A stretch of DNA of 64,000 nucleotides from an uncultured Faecalibacterium sp. (GTDB taxonomy: Bacteria > Bacillota > Clostridia > Oscillospirales > Ruminococcaceae), in assembly GCA_937907025.1 (NCBI GenBank), contig CALESJ010000027.1, positions 1 through 64,000 of the forward strand. Direction: 5' to 3'. Below, piece by piece: positions 15,360 through 21,798 of this stretch (position 1 is its first letter; every line of letters starts with the position of its first letter). The notes under the pieces are model-generated. The model saw only the letters and a list, made by a program, of their open reading frames with translations. It was not told the DNA's origin and ran no database searches. The position numbers and the translations under genes are program-made.

Positions 15360-15823
15360 GCAGTCGAGTGCAAAAGGTGTTCAGTTGTCTTGGTGGGCAG
15401 GGTCAGAATCTGCCGGGCAGCCTGAGGGTCCAGGATGCGCCAGCTCTGGGGCGGGCAGGGCGCGGCGGCTTTTGCCAGAGGGACCGGTTCCGCCAGCTCG
15501 GCAGGGTCTTCCACCTGCCAGGCGTACAGCTGGGCCACGTCCCGCCGGGATTCCGAGGCATAGCGGCGCAGCTGCCAGCTTTCCAGGCAGGCTTTGTCGC
15601 AGATTTCCCGCTCGGACTCTCCCCACAGGCGCCGGATGCTGCGGCTGGTGAACCAGCCCACGATCTTGCCCCGGCCTCCTTCCCGCTTGCTCTCATAGAG
15701 AAGGACGCACAGTGGGCCTTCCCGGATGGCTTTCGGGGCGGACTTGCGGATTTCCAGCGTCTTTTTGCCCCGGAGGATCAGATCGGCAAAGGGCACCCGG
15801 ATGCTCATGAGTATGTAGGTCAC
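15353..15823 (-). CDS. ASCH/PUA-fold protein
   Basis: The 156-residue protein begins 'ILMSIRVPFADLILRGKKTLEIRK', split across residues 4-27, and continues with 'LCVLLYESK' and 'KIVGWFTS'. This is the ASCH/EVE pattern of a beta-barrel that binds modified or structured nucleic acid ('sI.p.ya..Il.G.KtiE.R'). Phages carry such genes in early operons and the role is usually unknown; RNA binding is plausible. The stop abuts the terminator that faces it. The ATG shares ATGA with the gene before it. Confidence 0.7.
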   Translation of the reverse strand: MTYILMSIRVPFADLILRGKKTLEIRKSAPKAIREGPLCVLLYESKREGGRGKIVGWFTSRSIRRLWGESEREICDKACLESWQLRRYASESRRDVAQLYAWQVEDPAELAEPVPLAKAAAPCPPQSWRILDPQAARQILTLPTKTTEHLLHSTAK

Positions 15824-16059
15824 TGGGCTGCCTCCCTGTCAAAGTTGGCGGGCGCAGCATGGGCCCGGCGCAGTTGGGCGCGCAGGGCCAGAATCTCCCG
15901 TTCCAGGGCGTGTGTCTTGCGTTTCAGAGTGCGGTTCTCCCCCGCCAGGATCTTGACCAGGGCAATTTCTCCGCAGCCGTGGCAGGGATGCTGCGGCGGG
16001 CTTTGGATGTGGCCGAGCTCCCGGTGGAACTGCCACAGCCGTTTGATGCTTTGCTTCAT
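15820..16059 (-). CDS. Small phage protein with CxxC and coiled coil
   Basis: The 79-residue basic protein has a 'HPCHGCGEI' zinc-ribbon-like piece at residues 24-32 and a leucine-heptad helix at 35-70. An AGGAGGTATACCC precedes the ATG, and the stop overlaps the ASCH start by 4 bases. No family recognised. Confidence 0.6.
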   Translation of the reverse strand: MKQSIKRLWQFHRELGHIQSPPQHPCHGCGEIALVKILAGENRTLKRKTHALEREILALRAQLRRAHAAPANFDREAAQ

Positions 16060-16145
16060 GGGTATACCTCCTTATGCAGATCAGGCGCTTGCGCGCGGTG
16101 GCAGCGGGCCAGACCGTGACCCGCCGGGCGGGAGAGGTTGTCCTC

Positions 16146-16451
16146 TCACAGTTTGCCGGCCGCCCGGTAGTCCTGGGCCAGCTGCCGCAGCACCGCCGGG
16201 TGCAGCAGGGACAGCTCAAACCGCACCCGGTCCAGGTCGCCGGGCGGTGCCACCAGGGGCGTGCCGTTAAAAGAATGGCGGATAAACCGCAGATACAGTC
16301 GCTTGATGACCGGGTGGTTGATGTTGAGGAAATACCAGGGCGTGGGTTCCCGGCTGTGGGTGGAGGCGGCGCGGGCGGCTTCTTCCTGGCGTTCCTGCCA
16401 GACCAGTGGTGCCAGCCGGTCGATGAGCTCCTGCTGCGCCTGGCGGCTCAC
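16146..16451 (-). CDS. Conserved-type phage early protein, unknown
   Basis: The 101-residue protein starts at GTG eight bases after CGGAG; its GTGA overlaps the preceding stop. It is helical with 'PTPWYFLNINHPVIKRLYLRFI' in the middle (residues about 36-58, quoted in part). It has no recognisable domain. Packed position in the early operon and a proper binding site support it as a real gene. Confidence 0.55.
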   Translation of the reverse strand: MSRQAQQELIDRLAPLVWQERQEEAARAASTHSREPTPWYFLNINHPVIKRLYLRFIRHSFNGTPLVAPPGDLDRVRFELSLLHPAVLRQLAQDYRAAGKL

Positions 16452-16735
16452 GGCCGGTTCTCCGTTTCTTCGCAGCGTTCCAGCATACTCTTGTAGATGG
16501 CGGCCTCCTGCTGGGCAGCGGCGATGCGGGTGCGGGATGCACTTTCGATGGTTTTATGTACGCTGTCCATCCGGGTCAGTGCCGCCATGTAAAAGACGGT
16601 CTGAAACACCACCACGACCGTGGCCGCAATGGCCATGCGGCGGAACATGGTGCAGGCTTTGTTCAGGCGGCGGTTTTCTCTGCGCAGCTTGTCCTGCGCC
16701 GGGTCAGCGGTGAGGACGATCGTTTGCATATCCAT
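16448..16735 (-). CDS. Single-span membrane protein with coiled coil
   Basis: The 95-residue protein has a charged N-terminus, one membrane helix at residues 33-54 ('MAIAATVVVVFQTVFYMAAL') and a helical C-terminus of about 40 residues. The ATG follows AAAGGAG six bases away. It overlaps the preceding small gene by 32 bases. The function is unknown; membrane proteins of this size in early regions often act in superinfection exclusion or remodel the host. Confidence 0.6.
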   Translation of the reverse strand: MDMQTIVLTADPAQDKLRRENRRLNKACTMFRRMAIAATVVVVFQTVFYMAALTRMDSVHKTIESASRTRIAAAQQEAAIYKSMLERCEETENRP

Positions 16736-16898
16736 GAGCTTCTCCTTTCTTGGGTTCTTTGTGGGGGTCGTAGATCTCCGGGGCGGCAGCGGCTTCAGCG
16801 TCACGGTAACCGGCGCGGTAGCCATCCGACCAGCCGGAACCGTGCAGGGCCACGCCGCCCAGAGTGACCACGGCCAGGGCAAGAATGTGGGCGAACAT
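16704..16898 (-). CDS. Small exported or membrane protein
   Basis: The 64-residue protein has an N-terminal hydrophobic helix ('HILALAVVTLGGVALHG', residues 4-20) and a charged tail with 'GYRAGYRDAE'. The ATG is six bases after TAGGAGG, which decides the start over longer readings that lack a site. The end overlaps the next gene by 32 bases in another frame. Function unknown. Confidence 0.55.
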   Translation of the reverse strand: MFAHILALAVVTLGGVALHGSGWSDGYRAGYRDAEAAAAPEIYDPHKEPKKGEAHGYANDRPHR

Positions 16899-16908
16899 GT
16901 GGGGCCTC

Positions 16909-17160
16909 CTATCTCTGTTCGGGAACGCGGATGACATCCCCGGGAATGCGCTGGGCCAGCCAGCTGTAAAAGGGTTCGCGCCAGATCTTGAAGCAGTTCT
17001 TGCCCCCGGCGCGTTTGGGGGCAATGCCTTCCGCAAAGGGATACTTGCCTTCCACGATGTAGCGGGCTTCCGCTTCCTCGCTGGTGGGGATCAGGTTGGC
17101 GCGGAAGGCCTCGGCCAGTTCGTGGAGGGTCATGGTGGGGGTCGTGGGAGTTGCGGGCAT
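16909..17160 (-). CDS. Small excisionase-like protein
   Basis: The 83-residue protein reads like compact phage DNA-binding proteins of the excisionase kind: a helix 'LHELAEAFRANLI', then 'YPFAEGIAP', then 'NCFKIWREPFYSWLAQRI', where a wing and final helix would contact DNA. The ATG follows AAGGAGG six bases away. The excisionase link is tentative. Confidence 0.5.
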   Translation of the reverse strand: MPATPTTPTMTLHELAEAFRANLIPTSEEAEARYIVEGKYPFAEGIAPKRAGGKNCFKIWREPFYSWLAQRIPGDVIRVPEQR

Positions 17161-17214
17161 GACGGGCCTCCTTATTTTTGGTCATTCCATTTTTTCTATT
17201 TAGCATTCCGTTTT

Positions 17215-17313
17215 TTATACCGTTGCAGAAATGATAATCATCGCCACATACTTGATTCCCATTGCGGCAAAAAAGCAAAGAAGTATGAGTGCGATGTATC
17301 CTTCTCTTCTCAT
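17215..17313 (-). CDS. 32-residue membrane peptide
   Basis: A short gene whose product is essentially one membrane helix ('IALILLCFFAAMGIKYVAMI', residues 7-26) after a basic start. AAAGGAGG seven bases before the ATG is a strong binding site. It is tightly placed between two other early genes. It could be a regulatory membrane peptide or a small toxin; nothing more can be said. Confidence 0.5.
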   Translation of the reverse strand: MRREGYIALILLCFFAAMGIKYVAMIIISATV

Positions 17314-17327
17314 AGCCTCGCCTCCTT

Positions 17328-17522
17328 TCATACTTTGACGGGCTTGTACCGCACCACGGTGTAGGCTTCCGCGATACGGCGGTCCGCTTTGATGGGAAGC
17401 CGCGCAAAGGCGGCTTTTGCCTCTTCCAGGGTGTCGTACTGCATGGACTCCAGCGTGATCCAGCGGCGGTACAAGTCGGACCGGCTTTTGTAGGTGTACC
17501 TTTGGATGACATAGCGCTTCAT
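17328..17522 (-). CDS. Small basic phage protein
   Basis: The 64-residue protein starts at an ATG four bases after GGAGGT. It is rich in Arg, Tyr and Lys, with an alternating strand-helix-strand order ('VIQRYTYKSRSDLYRRW', 'TLEEAKAAFARL', 'EAYTVVRYK'). It is the first leftward gene of the early block. No family recognised. Confidence 0.55.
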   Translation of the reverse strand: MKRYVIQRYTYKSRSDLYRRWITLESMQYDTLEEAKAAFARLPIKADRRIAEAYTVVRYKPVKV

Positions 17523-17591
17523 ATGGACCTCCATTTCTTTCATCCCATTGCCATTGCATGATAGAATAGATGACAGAAAGGGCGTGATTCC

Positions 17592-17957
17592 GTGGATAGG
17601 AAATCCGCGTGCGAACAGATCGTTTTGACAAATTCCGAAAAAAGGCTGTTGCGACATATCAGCAAACACCCGCATACAAAGTGCGCTCCTGAAAAGGTCC
17701 GACCTCTTTACGATATGGACTTGGTGCGCGCCGACACAGAGGGCGTTGACCCGTTTAATTCCCCTGTCCGCAAAGATACCTACTGCGTTTCTGAGCTTTA
17801 CCATATCTATTTGGCTTATTGTTCCGAAAAGCGGTTCTTGTTGATGCTGAAATCTCTGTGGCTTCCCGTTTTCGTGAGCATCTTTACCACCCTAGCAATA
17901 AACGGATTGCAATGGTCGTTACCGCTGCTAGCAGAATGGTTCGCCAGTTTTCTTTGA
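17592..17957 (+). CDS. Winged-helix-like protein with C-terminal membrane helix
   Basis: The 121-residue protein begins at GTG after AGAAAGGGCG. The first 65 residues have the look of a small winged helix ('LTNSEKRLLRHISKHPHTK'). Residues 85-115 hold one or two hydrophobic helices ending '...LLAEWFASFL'. Similar short genes occur near repressor regions of Clostridial prophages. It is transcribed toward the repressor switch, opposite to the early block. Its 3' end overlaps a well-initiated antisense frame at 17884-17970. Confidence 0.55.
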   Translation: MDRKSACEQIVLTNSEKRLLRHISKHPHTKCAPEKVRPLYDMDLVRADTEGVDPFNSPVRKDTYCVSELYHIYLAYCSEKRFLLMLKSLWLPVFVSIFTTLAINGLQWSLPLLAEWFASFL

Positions 17958-17970
17958 GGAAATCGCGCAC
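17884..17970 (-). CDS. Possible 28-residue membrane peptide, antisense to the gene above
   Basis: A GTG eight bases after AAAGGAGGTG opens a 28-residue frame. The product has a charged start and a hydrophobic helix ('TILLAAVTTIAIRLLLGW', residues 11-28). It lies downstream of the Cro-like gene in the same direction and overlaps the end of the rightward gene. The binding site is as good as any in this prophage, but such a short antisense frame could arise by chance. Confidence 0.3.
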   Translation of the reverse strand: MRDFLKENWRTILLAAVTTIAIRLLLGW

Positions 17971-18026
17971 TCTGTTCACCTCCTTTGCAGTCCAGACTAT
18001 GGGACGGGTCAGGTGGTAGAATGATG

Positions 18027-18221
18027 TCACACAGACCGCCTGTCGAGGAGCTTCTGGAACGCCTCATTGAATTCCTGTTCCGCTTTTTTGGGGGAATAAT
18101 GCCCATTCAGAACACCCGAAATATATTTAGGATTCTTCCCCAATTCCTCGGCCAGCTGCTTGGCAGTAACTCCGGCATTGTGCATTCGTCCTACAAGAAC
18201 CCCTGTCCATTGTGCAGGCAT
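18027..18221 (-). CDS. Small XRE-type DNA-binding protein (Cro-like)
   Basis: The 64-residue protein is almost only a helix-turn-helix: 'VTAKQLAEELGKNPKYISGVLNG' at residues 18-40. The ATG follows GGAGG ten bases away. It is the first leftward gene from the divergent control region facing the cI-like repressor, the usual place of Cro, so it probably binds the shared operators and favours lytic transcription. Confidence 0.7.
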   Translation of the reverse strand: MPAQWTGVLVGRMHNAGVTAKQLAEELGKNPKYISGVLNGHYSPKKAEQEFNEAFQKLLDRRSV

Positions 18222-18463
18222 ACAAATCTAACCTCCTCTCACTTTCAAAACTTGACTTTGGTTAGATTTTGCGATAAGATAAAAGCGCCAACAAATATCA
18301 GCGCAAAATCTTTACCAAAGTCTTCAGATTTCAGATGGCTTTCTTTTTTCTTACCAAATTCAATCTGTGTTTACATGATATCTGAATATAGTAAGAAAAT
18401 CAAGTCCATTTTCCTGAATTTGGTTAGTTTTGGCGCTCTGCACAAAAAGGAGCGTTGAAAATT
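18222..18463. promoter_or_regulatory. Lysogeny control region with divergent promoters and repeated operators
   Basis: Rightward: TTGACT (18252-18257), 17 bases, TAAGAT (18275-18280). Leftward: TTGATT (18398-18403), 17 bases, TATCAT (18375-18380). The half-site TTTGGTTAG or its complement-like TTACCAAA occurs four times (18257, 18312, 18351, 18419), two of them on or next to promoter elements. An inverted pair GATTTTGCG/CGCAAAATC lies at 18265-18310. This fits operators shared by the cI-like and Cro-like proteins. Confidence 0.6.
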
Positions 18464-18799
18464 GTGTTTTATGACGTGTACACCCAGCTATGCAATGCCA
18501 AAGGTGTAAGCCGTAGCCGTGCCGCCGCCGATATGGGCCTGAGCAACTCCACTGTAACCAAGTGGAAAAAGACCGGCGCCACCCCTTCCGGTGAAACCAT
18601 GACTAAAATCGCCGCCTATTTCGGTGTTTCCGTTGATGATCTCATAAATCAAAAAAATGGCCCCGCCCAAAAAGGCAGGGTCACGGATGACGATATCAAG
18701 TTTGCTTTATTTGACGGTGTACCTGTCACCGACGCGCAATACGAGGAAGTGAAGCGATTTGCCAAATACATCGCAGAACATAACATTCACGGCGACTGA
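18464..18799 (+). CDS. cI-like XRE repressor
   Basis: The 111-residue protein has an N-terminal helix-turn-helix ('SRSRAAADMGLSNSTVTKWKK' within residues 15-38) and a short acidic C-terminal helix. There is no self-cleaving peptidase domain, so induction probably runs through the ImmA/IrrE protease encoded next. I chose the GTG 11 bases after AAAGGAG; a TTG three codons earlier is only two bases from that site. Its end overlaps the protease gene by 41 bases. Confidence 0.8.
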   Translation: MFYDVYTQLCNAKGVSRSRAAADMGLSNSTVTKWKKTGATPSGETMTKIAAYFGVSVDDLINQKNGPAQKGRVTDDDIKFALFDGVPVTDAQYEEVKRFAKYIAEHNIHGD

Positions 18800-19187
18800 C
18801 TTCTACCAGTTGGCCGAACAGGCCGGCGTGCCGGTGGTTTCTCTCCCCTTGCCCCAGCTCGGCAGCATCGCCCTGCAGGATGGCCACAAGGGCGTGATCG
18901 GGCTGGACAATTCCCGCACCATGACCACCGGGGAGGAACAGGCCCGGCTTGGCCATGAACTGGGCCATTGCCTGTATGGCGGCTTCTATACCCGGTCTTC
19001 CCCGTTTGACGTGGTGGAGCGCCACGAGGTAAGGGCCGACCGCTGGTACATCAAGCGGGCAATACCGCGCAACACATTGTTCCGGCTGCTGAAACAGGGC
19101 TACGATGCCTGGGAGATTGCGGAGCAGCTGAACACCACCGAGGAATACGTCCGCCGGGCGTACTACTATTACAAGGAGAATCCGTAG
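18759..19187 (+). CDS. ImmA/IrrE-type metalloprotease, anti-repressor
   Basis: The 142-residue protein carries the zinc-peptidase motif 'LGHELGHCLYGG' (H66-E67-x-x-H70), with the third ligand likely in 'ERHEVRADRW' near residue 90, typical of ImmA/IrrE. In ICEBs1 and many prophages such proteases cleave the partner XRE repressor after DNA damage. A TTG start after GAGGAAG overlaps the repressor gene by 41 bases, so the two are co-translated. Other starts are possible. Confidence 0.85.
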   Translation: MPNTSQNITFTATDFYQLAEQAGVPVVSLPLPQLGSIALQDGHKGVIGLDNSRTMTTGEEQARLGHELGHCLYGGFYTRSSPFDVVERHEVRADRWYIKRAIPRNTLFRLLKQGYDAWEIAEQLNTTEEYVRRAYYYYKENP

Positions 19188-19205
19188 ATTACGAGGAGGT
19201 TCATC

Positions 19206-20465
19206 ATGTCTTTGTTCGGTCTGAAGGAAAAAAAGGAAATCGAACGGCTTAAAAGTCAAATGCTTCCCGAACAGGTAACTCTTGCAGATCTGCAAGGCCA
19301 AATCGAGGAGAAGGAAAAGCAGCTGGCGGATATTCAGCGGAACGTGATTGGTGCGCAGAGTCAGCTGGAGGCGCTGCAAAAGCAGGTAATCGAAACCAGC
19401 GATGACATTCTTTTTCAGAGCTTTGGCCTTTATACCCCTCGCTATTCTTTTGTAAATGCCGATGAATACAAGGCCCGCCTTTTGGAGATTCGTGCCCAGC
19501 AAAAGGACATGATAAAAAACAAGAGCGCTGTTAGTGGAAACACCAACTGGACCGTCAATGGCAGCACCTCCAAAGGTCGCCGGATGGTCGCCGATATGCA
19601 AAAACTCTTACTGCGTGCCTTTAATGCCGAATGTGATGATGTTATAGAACACGTCAAATACAATAATATCGAGAGCAGCGAAAAGCGGATTACCGCATCC
19701 CGTGATGCAATATCAAAGCTCGGGGACCTTATGGATGTCAGCATTCAACCGGCTTACTATCGATTGAAAATCGAAGAATTGTATCTTGCCTTTGAATATC
19801 AGCAAAAGAAGCAGGAAGAGAAAGAAGCGCAGAAAGAAGCCCGTGCCAGAATGCGGGAAGAAGCCAAGCTGGCCAAGGAAATTGAGGAAGAACGCAAGAA
19901 GCTGGAAAAAGAACAGAAACATTACCAGAACGCTCTGAAGAAAATCAACGAACAACTTGCCTCCGCCTCCGATGAAGACCGTGCCGCTATCGAAGACAAA
20001 AAACGTGAGCTGGAACAACAGCTTTCCAAAATTGACCAGGAATTCAAAACCGTGGACTACCGGGAAGCAAATCAGCGTGCGGGGTATGTATATATCATTT
20101 CTAATATCGGCGCTTTTGGCGAGAACGTCTACAAAATCGGTATGACCCGCCGCCTTGATCCTATGGACCGCATTGATGAATTGGGCGACGCTTCTGTTCC
20201 GTTTGACTTCGATGTGCATGCCATGATTTTCTCTGACGATGCACCAAAGTTGGAAGCTGCGCTTCATAACGCCTTTGCGGACCGAAAATTGAACTTTGTA
20301 AATCAGCGTCGGGAATTCTTCCACGTTTCCCTTGATGAAATCAAAAAGGTGGTCAAAGCCAACTATGACCGCTCGGTTGAATTCATCGACCTTGCACCCG
20401 CTGAGCAGTATCGGCAGTCGCTTCTTATGAAGAAACAGGCGGAGGAATCCAGCCAAAAGTCTTAA
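19206..20465 (+). CDS. DUF4041 protein with C-terminal T5orf172/GIY-YIG-like domain
   Basis: The 419-residue protein has four parts: an N-terminal coiled coil (residues 15-65), a DUF4041 segment (70-185), a second charged coiled coil (195-280) and a C-terminal domain (292-375). The last starts 'GYVYIISN' and contains 'VYKIGMTRR', with a late 'E' in 'LEAALHNAF', the GIY-YIG-like T5orf172/MUG113 pattern. It would cut or bind nucleic acid while the coiled coils oligomerise. Genes of this type lie beside repressors in Firmicute prophages and are suspected superinfection-exclusion factors. An AGGAGG precedes the ATG. It is in the lysogenic operon. Confidence 0.8.
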   Translation: MSLFGLKEKKEIERLKSQMLPEQVTLADLQGQIEEKEKQLADIQRNVIGAQSQLEALQKQVIETSDDILFQSFGLYTPRYSFVNADEYKARLLEIRAQQKDMIKNKSAVSGNTNWTVNGSTSKGRRMVADMQKLLLRAFNAECDDVIEHVKYNNIESSEKRITASRDAISKLGDLMDVSIQPAYYRLKIEELYLAFEYQQKKQEEKEAQKEARARMREEAKLAKEIEEERKKLEKEQKHYQNALKKINEQLASASDEDRAAIEDKKRELEQQLSKIDQEFKTVDYREANQRAGYVYIISNIGAFGENVYKIGMTRRLDPMDRIDELGDASVPFDFDVHAMIFSDDAPKLEAALHNAFADRKLNFVNQRREFFHVSLDEIKKVVKANYDRSVEFIDLAPAEQYRQSLLMKKQAEESSQKS

Positions 20466-20487
20466 CCCTTTTGATTTTCCTTCTAAA

Positions 20488-20522
20488 TAAAAAACGCCCC
20501 GTCGGCGGCAACCGGCAGGGCA
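20488..20522 (-). terminator. Leftward terminator hairpin, copy 1
   Basis: GC-rich hairpin followed on the minus strand by TTTTTTATTT. It would stop leftward transcription from the gene at 20979-21164. A closely related hairpin lies at 21663-21695, and both share the bases around 'GCAAGCTT' beside the stem. Confidence 0.6.
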
Positions 20523-20538
20523 AGCTTGAAGGTCACAT

Positions 20539-21000
20539 ATGAAGATAGAAGAGTACATAAAAAATCGTGTTGATGATCAGATTGATTGGTACGACAAGAA
20601 AGCTACATCGGCTCAGCGGAAATATAAAATATGCCAATTGATAGAAATCGTTGTCGCAGCCCTCATACCAGTTTTGGTTGGCTTTTTTGATATATGCCCT
20701 GTAATGCAATTTCTTGTCGGCTTGTGTGGCGTTGCCATCACAATTATTGAAGGCATTGTTTCGTTAAATAAATGGCATGAAAATTGGATTGAATACCGAT
20801 CAACTTGCGAACTACTTCGCCATGAAAAATATTTATTTGAAATGAAGGCTCCCCCTTATGGAGATTCAGCATCTGTGGAGAGTCTTTTTGTTAATAATAT
20901 CGAAAGCCTGATATCCTCTGAAAGCAGTAAATGGAAGGTAAATAATTCAAAAGCATATTCCATAGAGGGAAAAAAGAATCAGTCTTCCACTGGTTCATAA
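20539..21000 (+). CDS. SLATT/DUF4231-type two-helix membrane protein, candidate effector
   Basis: The 153-residue protein has the DUF4231/SLATT layout: a helical cytosolic start ('RVDDQIDWYDKKATSAQRKY', residues 10-29), two membrane helices (about 32-50 and 56-73) and a cytosolic helix with 'WIEYRSTCELLRHEKYLF' near 83-100. SLATT proteins are thought to form membrane pores that kill or arrest cells on receipt of a nucleotide signal. The next rightward gene codes for a TIR protein able to make such a signal. The start is the ATG at 20539; no strong binding site is evident. Confidence 0.75.
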   Translation: MKIEEYIKNRVDDQIDWYDKKATSAQRKYKICQLIEIVVAALIPVLVGFFDICPVMQFLVGLCGVAITIIEGIVSLNKWHENWIEYRSTCELLRHEKYLFEMKAPPYGDSASVESLFVNNIESLISSESSKWKVNNSKAYSIEGKKNQSSTGS

Positions 21001-21164
21001 GTCTTTTCAAAAACATCTGGCTTGCATGGATATTTTTCACCATTTACTCCAGTAATGATCCAGTCTCCAGGAGAAGCATGCATCCTTCCCTCTAATGTTT
21101 CAATGTATAGGTCTTTGTCCGTTTGATATGCTTCTACAACGATTCTTTTTTTCTGGAATTTCAT
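20979..21164 (-). CDS. Small phage protein of the 'PGDWIITG' type
   Basis: The 61-residue protein contains 'VEAYQTDKDLYIETLEG.MHA' and 'PGDWIITGVNGEKYPCKPDVF', a pattern seen in many short Firmicute phage proteins of unknown role. The ATG is four bases after AGGTGA. It lies leftward between two rightward genes, overlapping the SLATT gene end by 22 bases, and would use the terminator at 20488. Confidence 0.65.
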   Translation of the reverse strand: MKFQKKRIVVEAYQTDKDLYIETLEGRMHASPGDWIITGVNGEKYPCKPDVFEKTYEPVED

Positions 21165-21194
21165 ATTATCACCTGCGAAAGGATTGTAATTGTT

Positions 21195-21614
21195 ATGCCA
21201 TACTTGTATACATATCGGTTATTTATAAGTCATGCTTGGCGATATGGAAGTGACTATGACCGTCTAGTCACTTTGCTGAATAACGCCAACAACTTTTCTT
21301 ATTATAATTATTCTGCTCCAAGAGAGCGCCCTTTATTCCCTCAAGGAACTCCTGTTACCAATGCAGAAATTGCGCGTATGATTACCGCAAAAATCAAACC
21401 CGCCCAAGTAGTAATCGTTTTGTGCGGAATGTATGCCGCCCATAGCGATTGGATGAAATACGAGGTAGATGAAGCAGTTCGCATGGGAAAGCCTATTATA
21501 GCTGTAGCCCCATGGGGACAAACAAACTGTCCCTCTTACGTCCTTGAACGGGCTTCTACTCTTGTCCATTGGAATACACAGTCCATTGTAACCGCAATTC
21601 GTAATTTGGTCTAA
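21195..21614 (+). CDS. ThsB-like TIR-domain protein (MTH538 type)
   Basis: The 139-residue protein is a single TIR-like domain of the MTH538/ThsB class: 'FISHAWRYGSDYDRL' at residues 10-24, 'VVIVLCGMYAAHSDWMKYE90VDEA' in the middle, 'GKPIIAVAPWG' at 98-108 and 'HWNTQSIVTAIR' at the end. Glu90 is the expected catalytic residue. In Thoeris, ThsB senses phage and makes a signalling molecule from NAD that activates an effector. No ThsA gene is nearby; the SLATT protein just upstream would be the effector. The ATG has only AAAGGA eleven bases before it. Confidence 0.8.
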   Translation: MPYLYTYRLFISHAWRYGSDYDRLVTLLNNANNFSYYNYSAPRERPLFPQGTPVTNAEIARMITAKIKPAQVVIVLCGMYAAHSDWMKYEVDEAVRMGKPIIAVAPWGQTNCPSYVLERASTLVHWNTQSIVTAIRNLV

Positions 21615-21659
21615 TTCCATTATATATTGAATCGTTCAGCATATCAACTAACCCTAAAA

Positions 21660-21738
21660 GCTAAAAACGCCCCGCCGGCGGCAACCGGCGAGGCGTGGAT
21701 AGATCAGCTTGCCTGAAGGCATAATCCGACCTAGCTCA
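21660..21738 (-). ncRNA. Predicted small RNA running left from the integrase start region
   Basis: On the minus strand TTGTCA (21769-21774) and TATAAT (21745-21750), 18 bases apart, form a good promoter. The transcript would start near 21738 and end at the hairpin CGCCTCGCCGG/CCGGCGGGGCG (21668-21695) with TTTTT. That gives about 75 bases without an ORF. Its terminator resembles the one at 20488. Whether it regulates the integrase, the TIR-SLATT genes or something else is open. Confidence 0.5.
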
Positions 21739-21751
21739 TTTCGGATTATAC

Positions 21752-21798
21752 CACCTCCGGGCAGGCTTTGACAAGTATGCCCCGGAGGTGATTTTTTT
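21752..21798 (+). promoter_or_regulatory. RBS-sequestering, terminator-like hairpin before the integrase
   Basis: A perfect 10-bp stem (CACCTCCGGG/CCCGGAGGTG) with a 19-base loop holds the integrase GGAGGTG in its right arm and is followed by seven T directly before the ATG. As RNA it would hide the ribosome binding site and could act as an intrinsic terminator. A second 9-bp hairpin ATAATCCGA/TCGGATTAT lies just upstream (21721-21749). Confidence 0.65.

Noticed and set aside
16736..17512. A 354-codon reading that joins several small early genes
   Set aside because: It crosses three well-initiated small genes in other frames. Only its last 95 codons have a binding site and a membrane protein pattern.
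21195..21614. A complete Thoeris system
   Set aside because: The TIR protein fits ThsB, but no ThsA (Sir2-SLOG or Macro type) gene is present nearby. It is reported as a TIR-SLATT pair instead.
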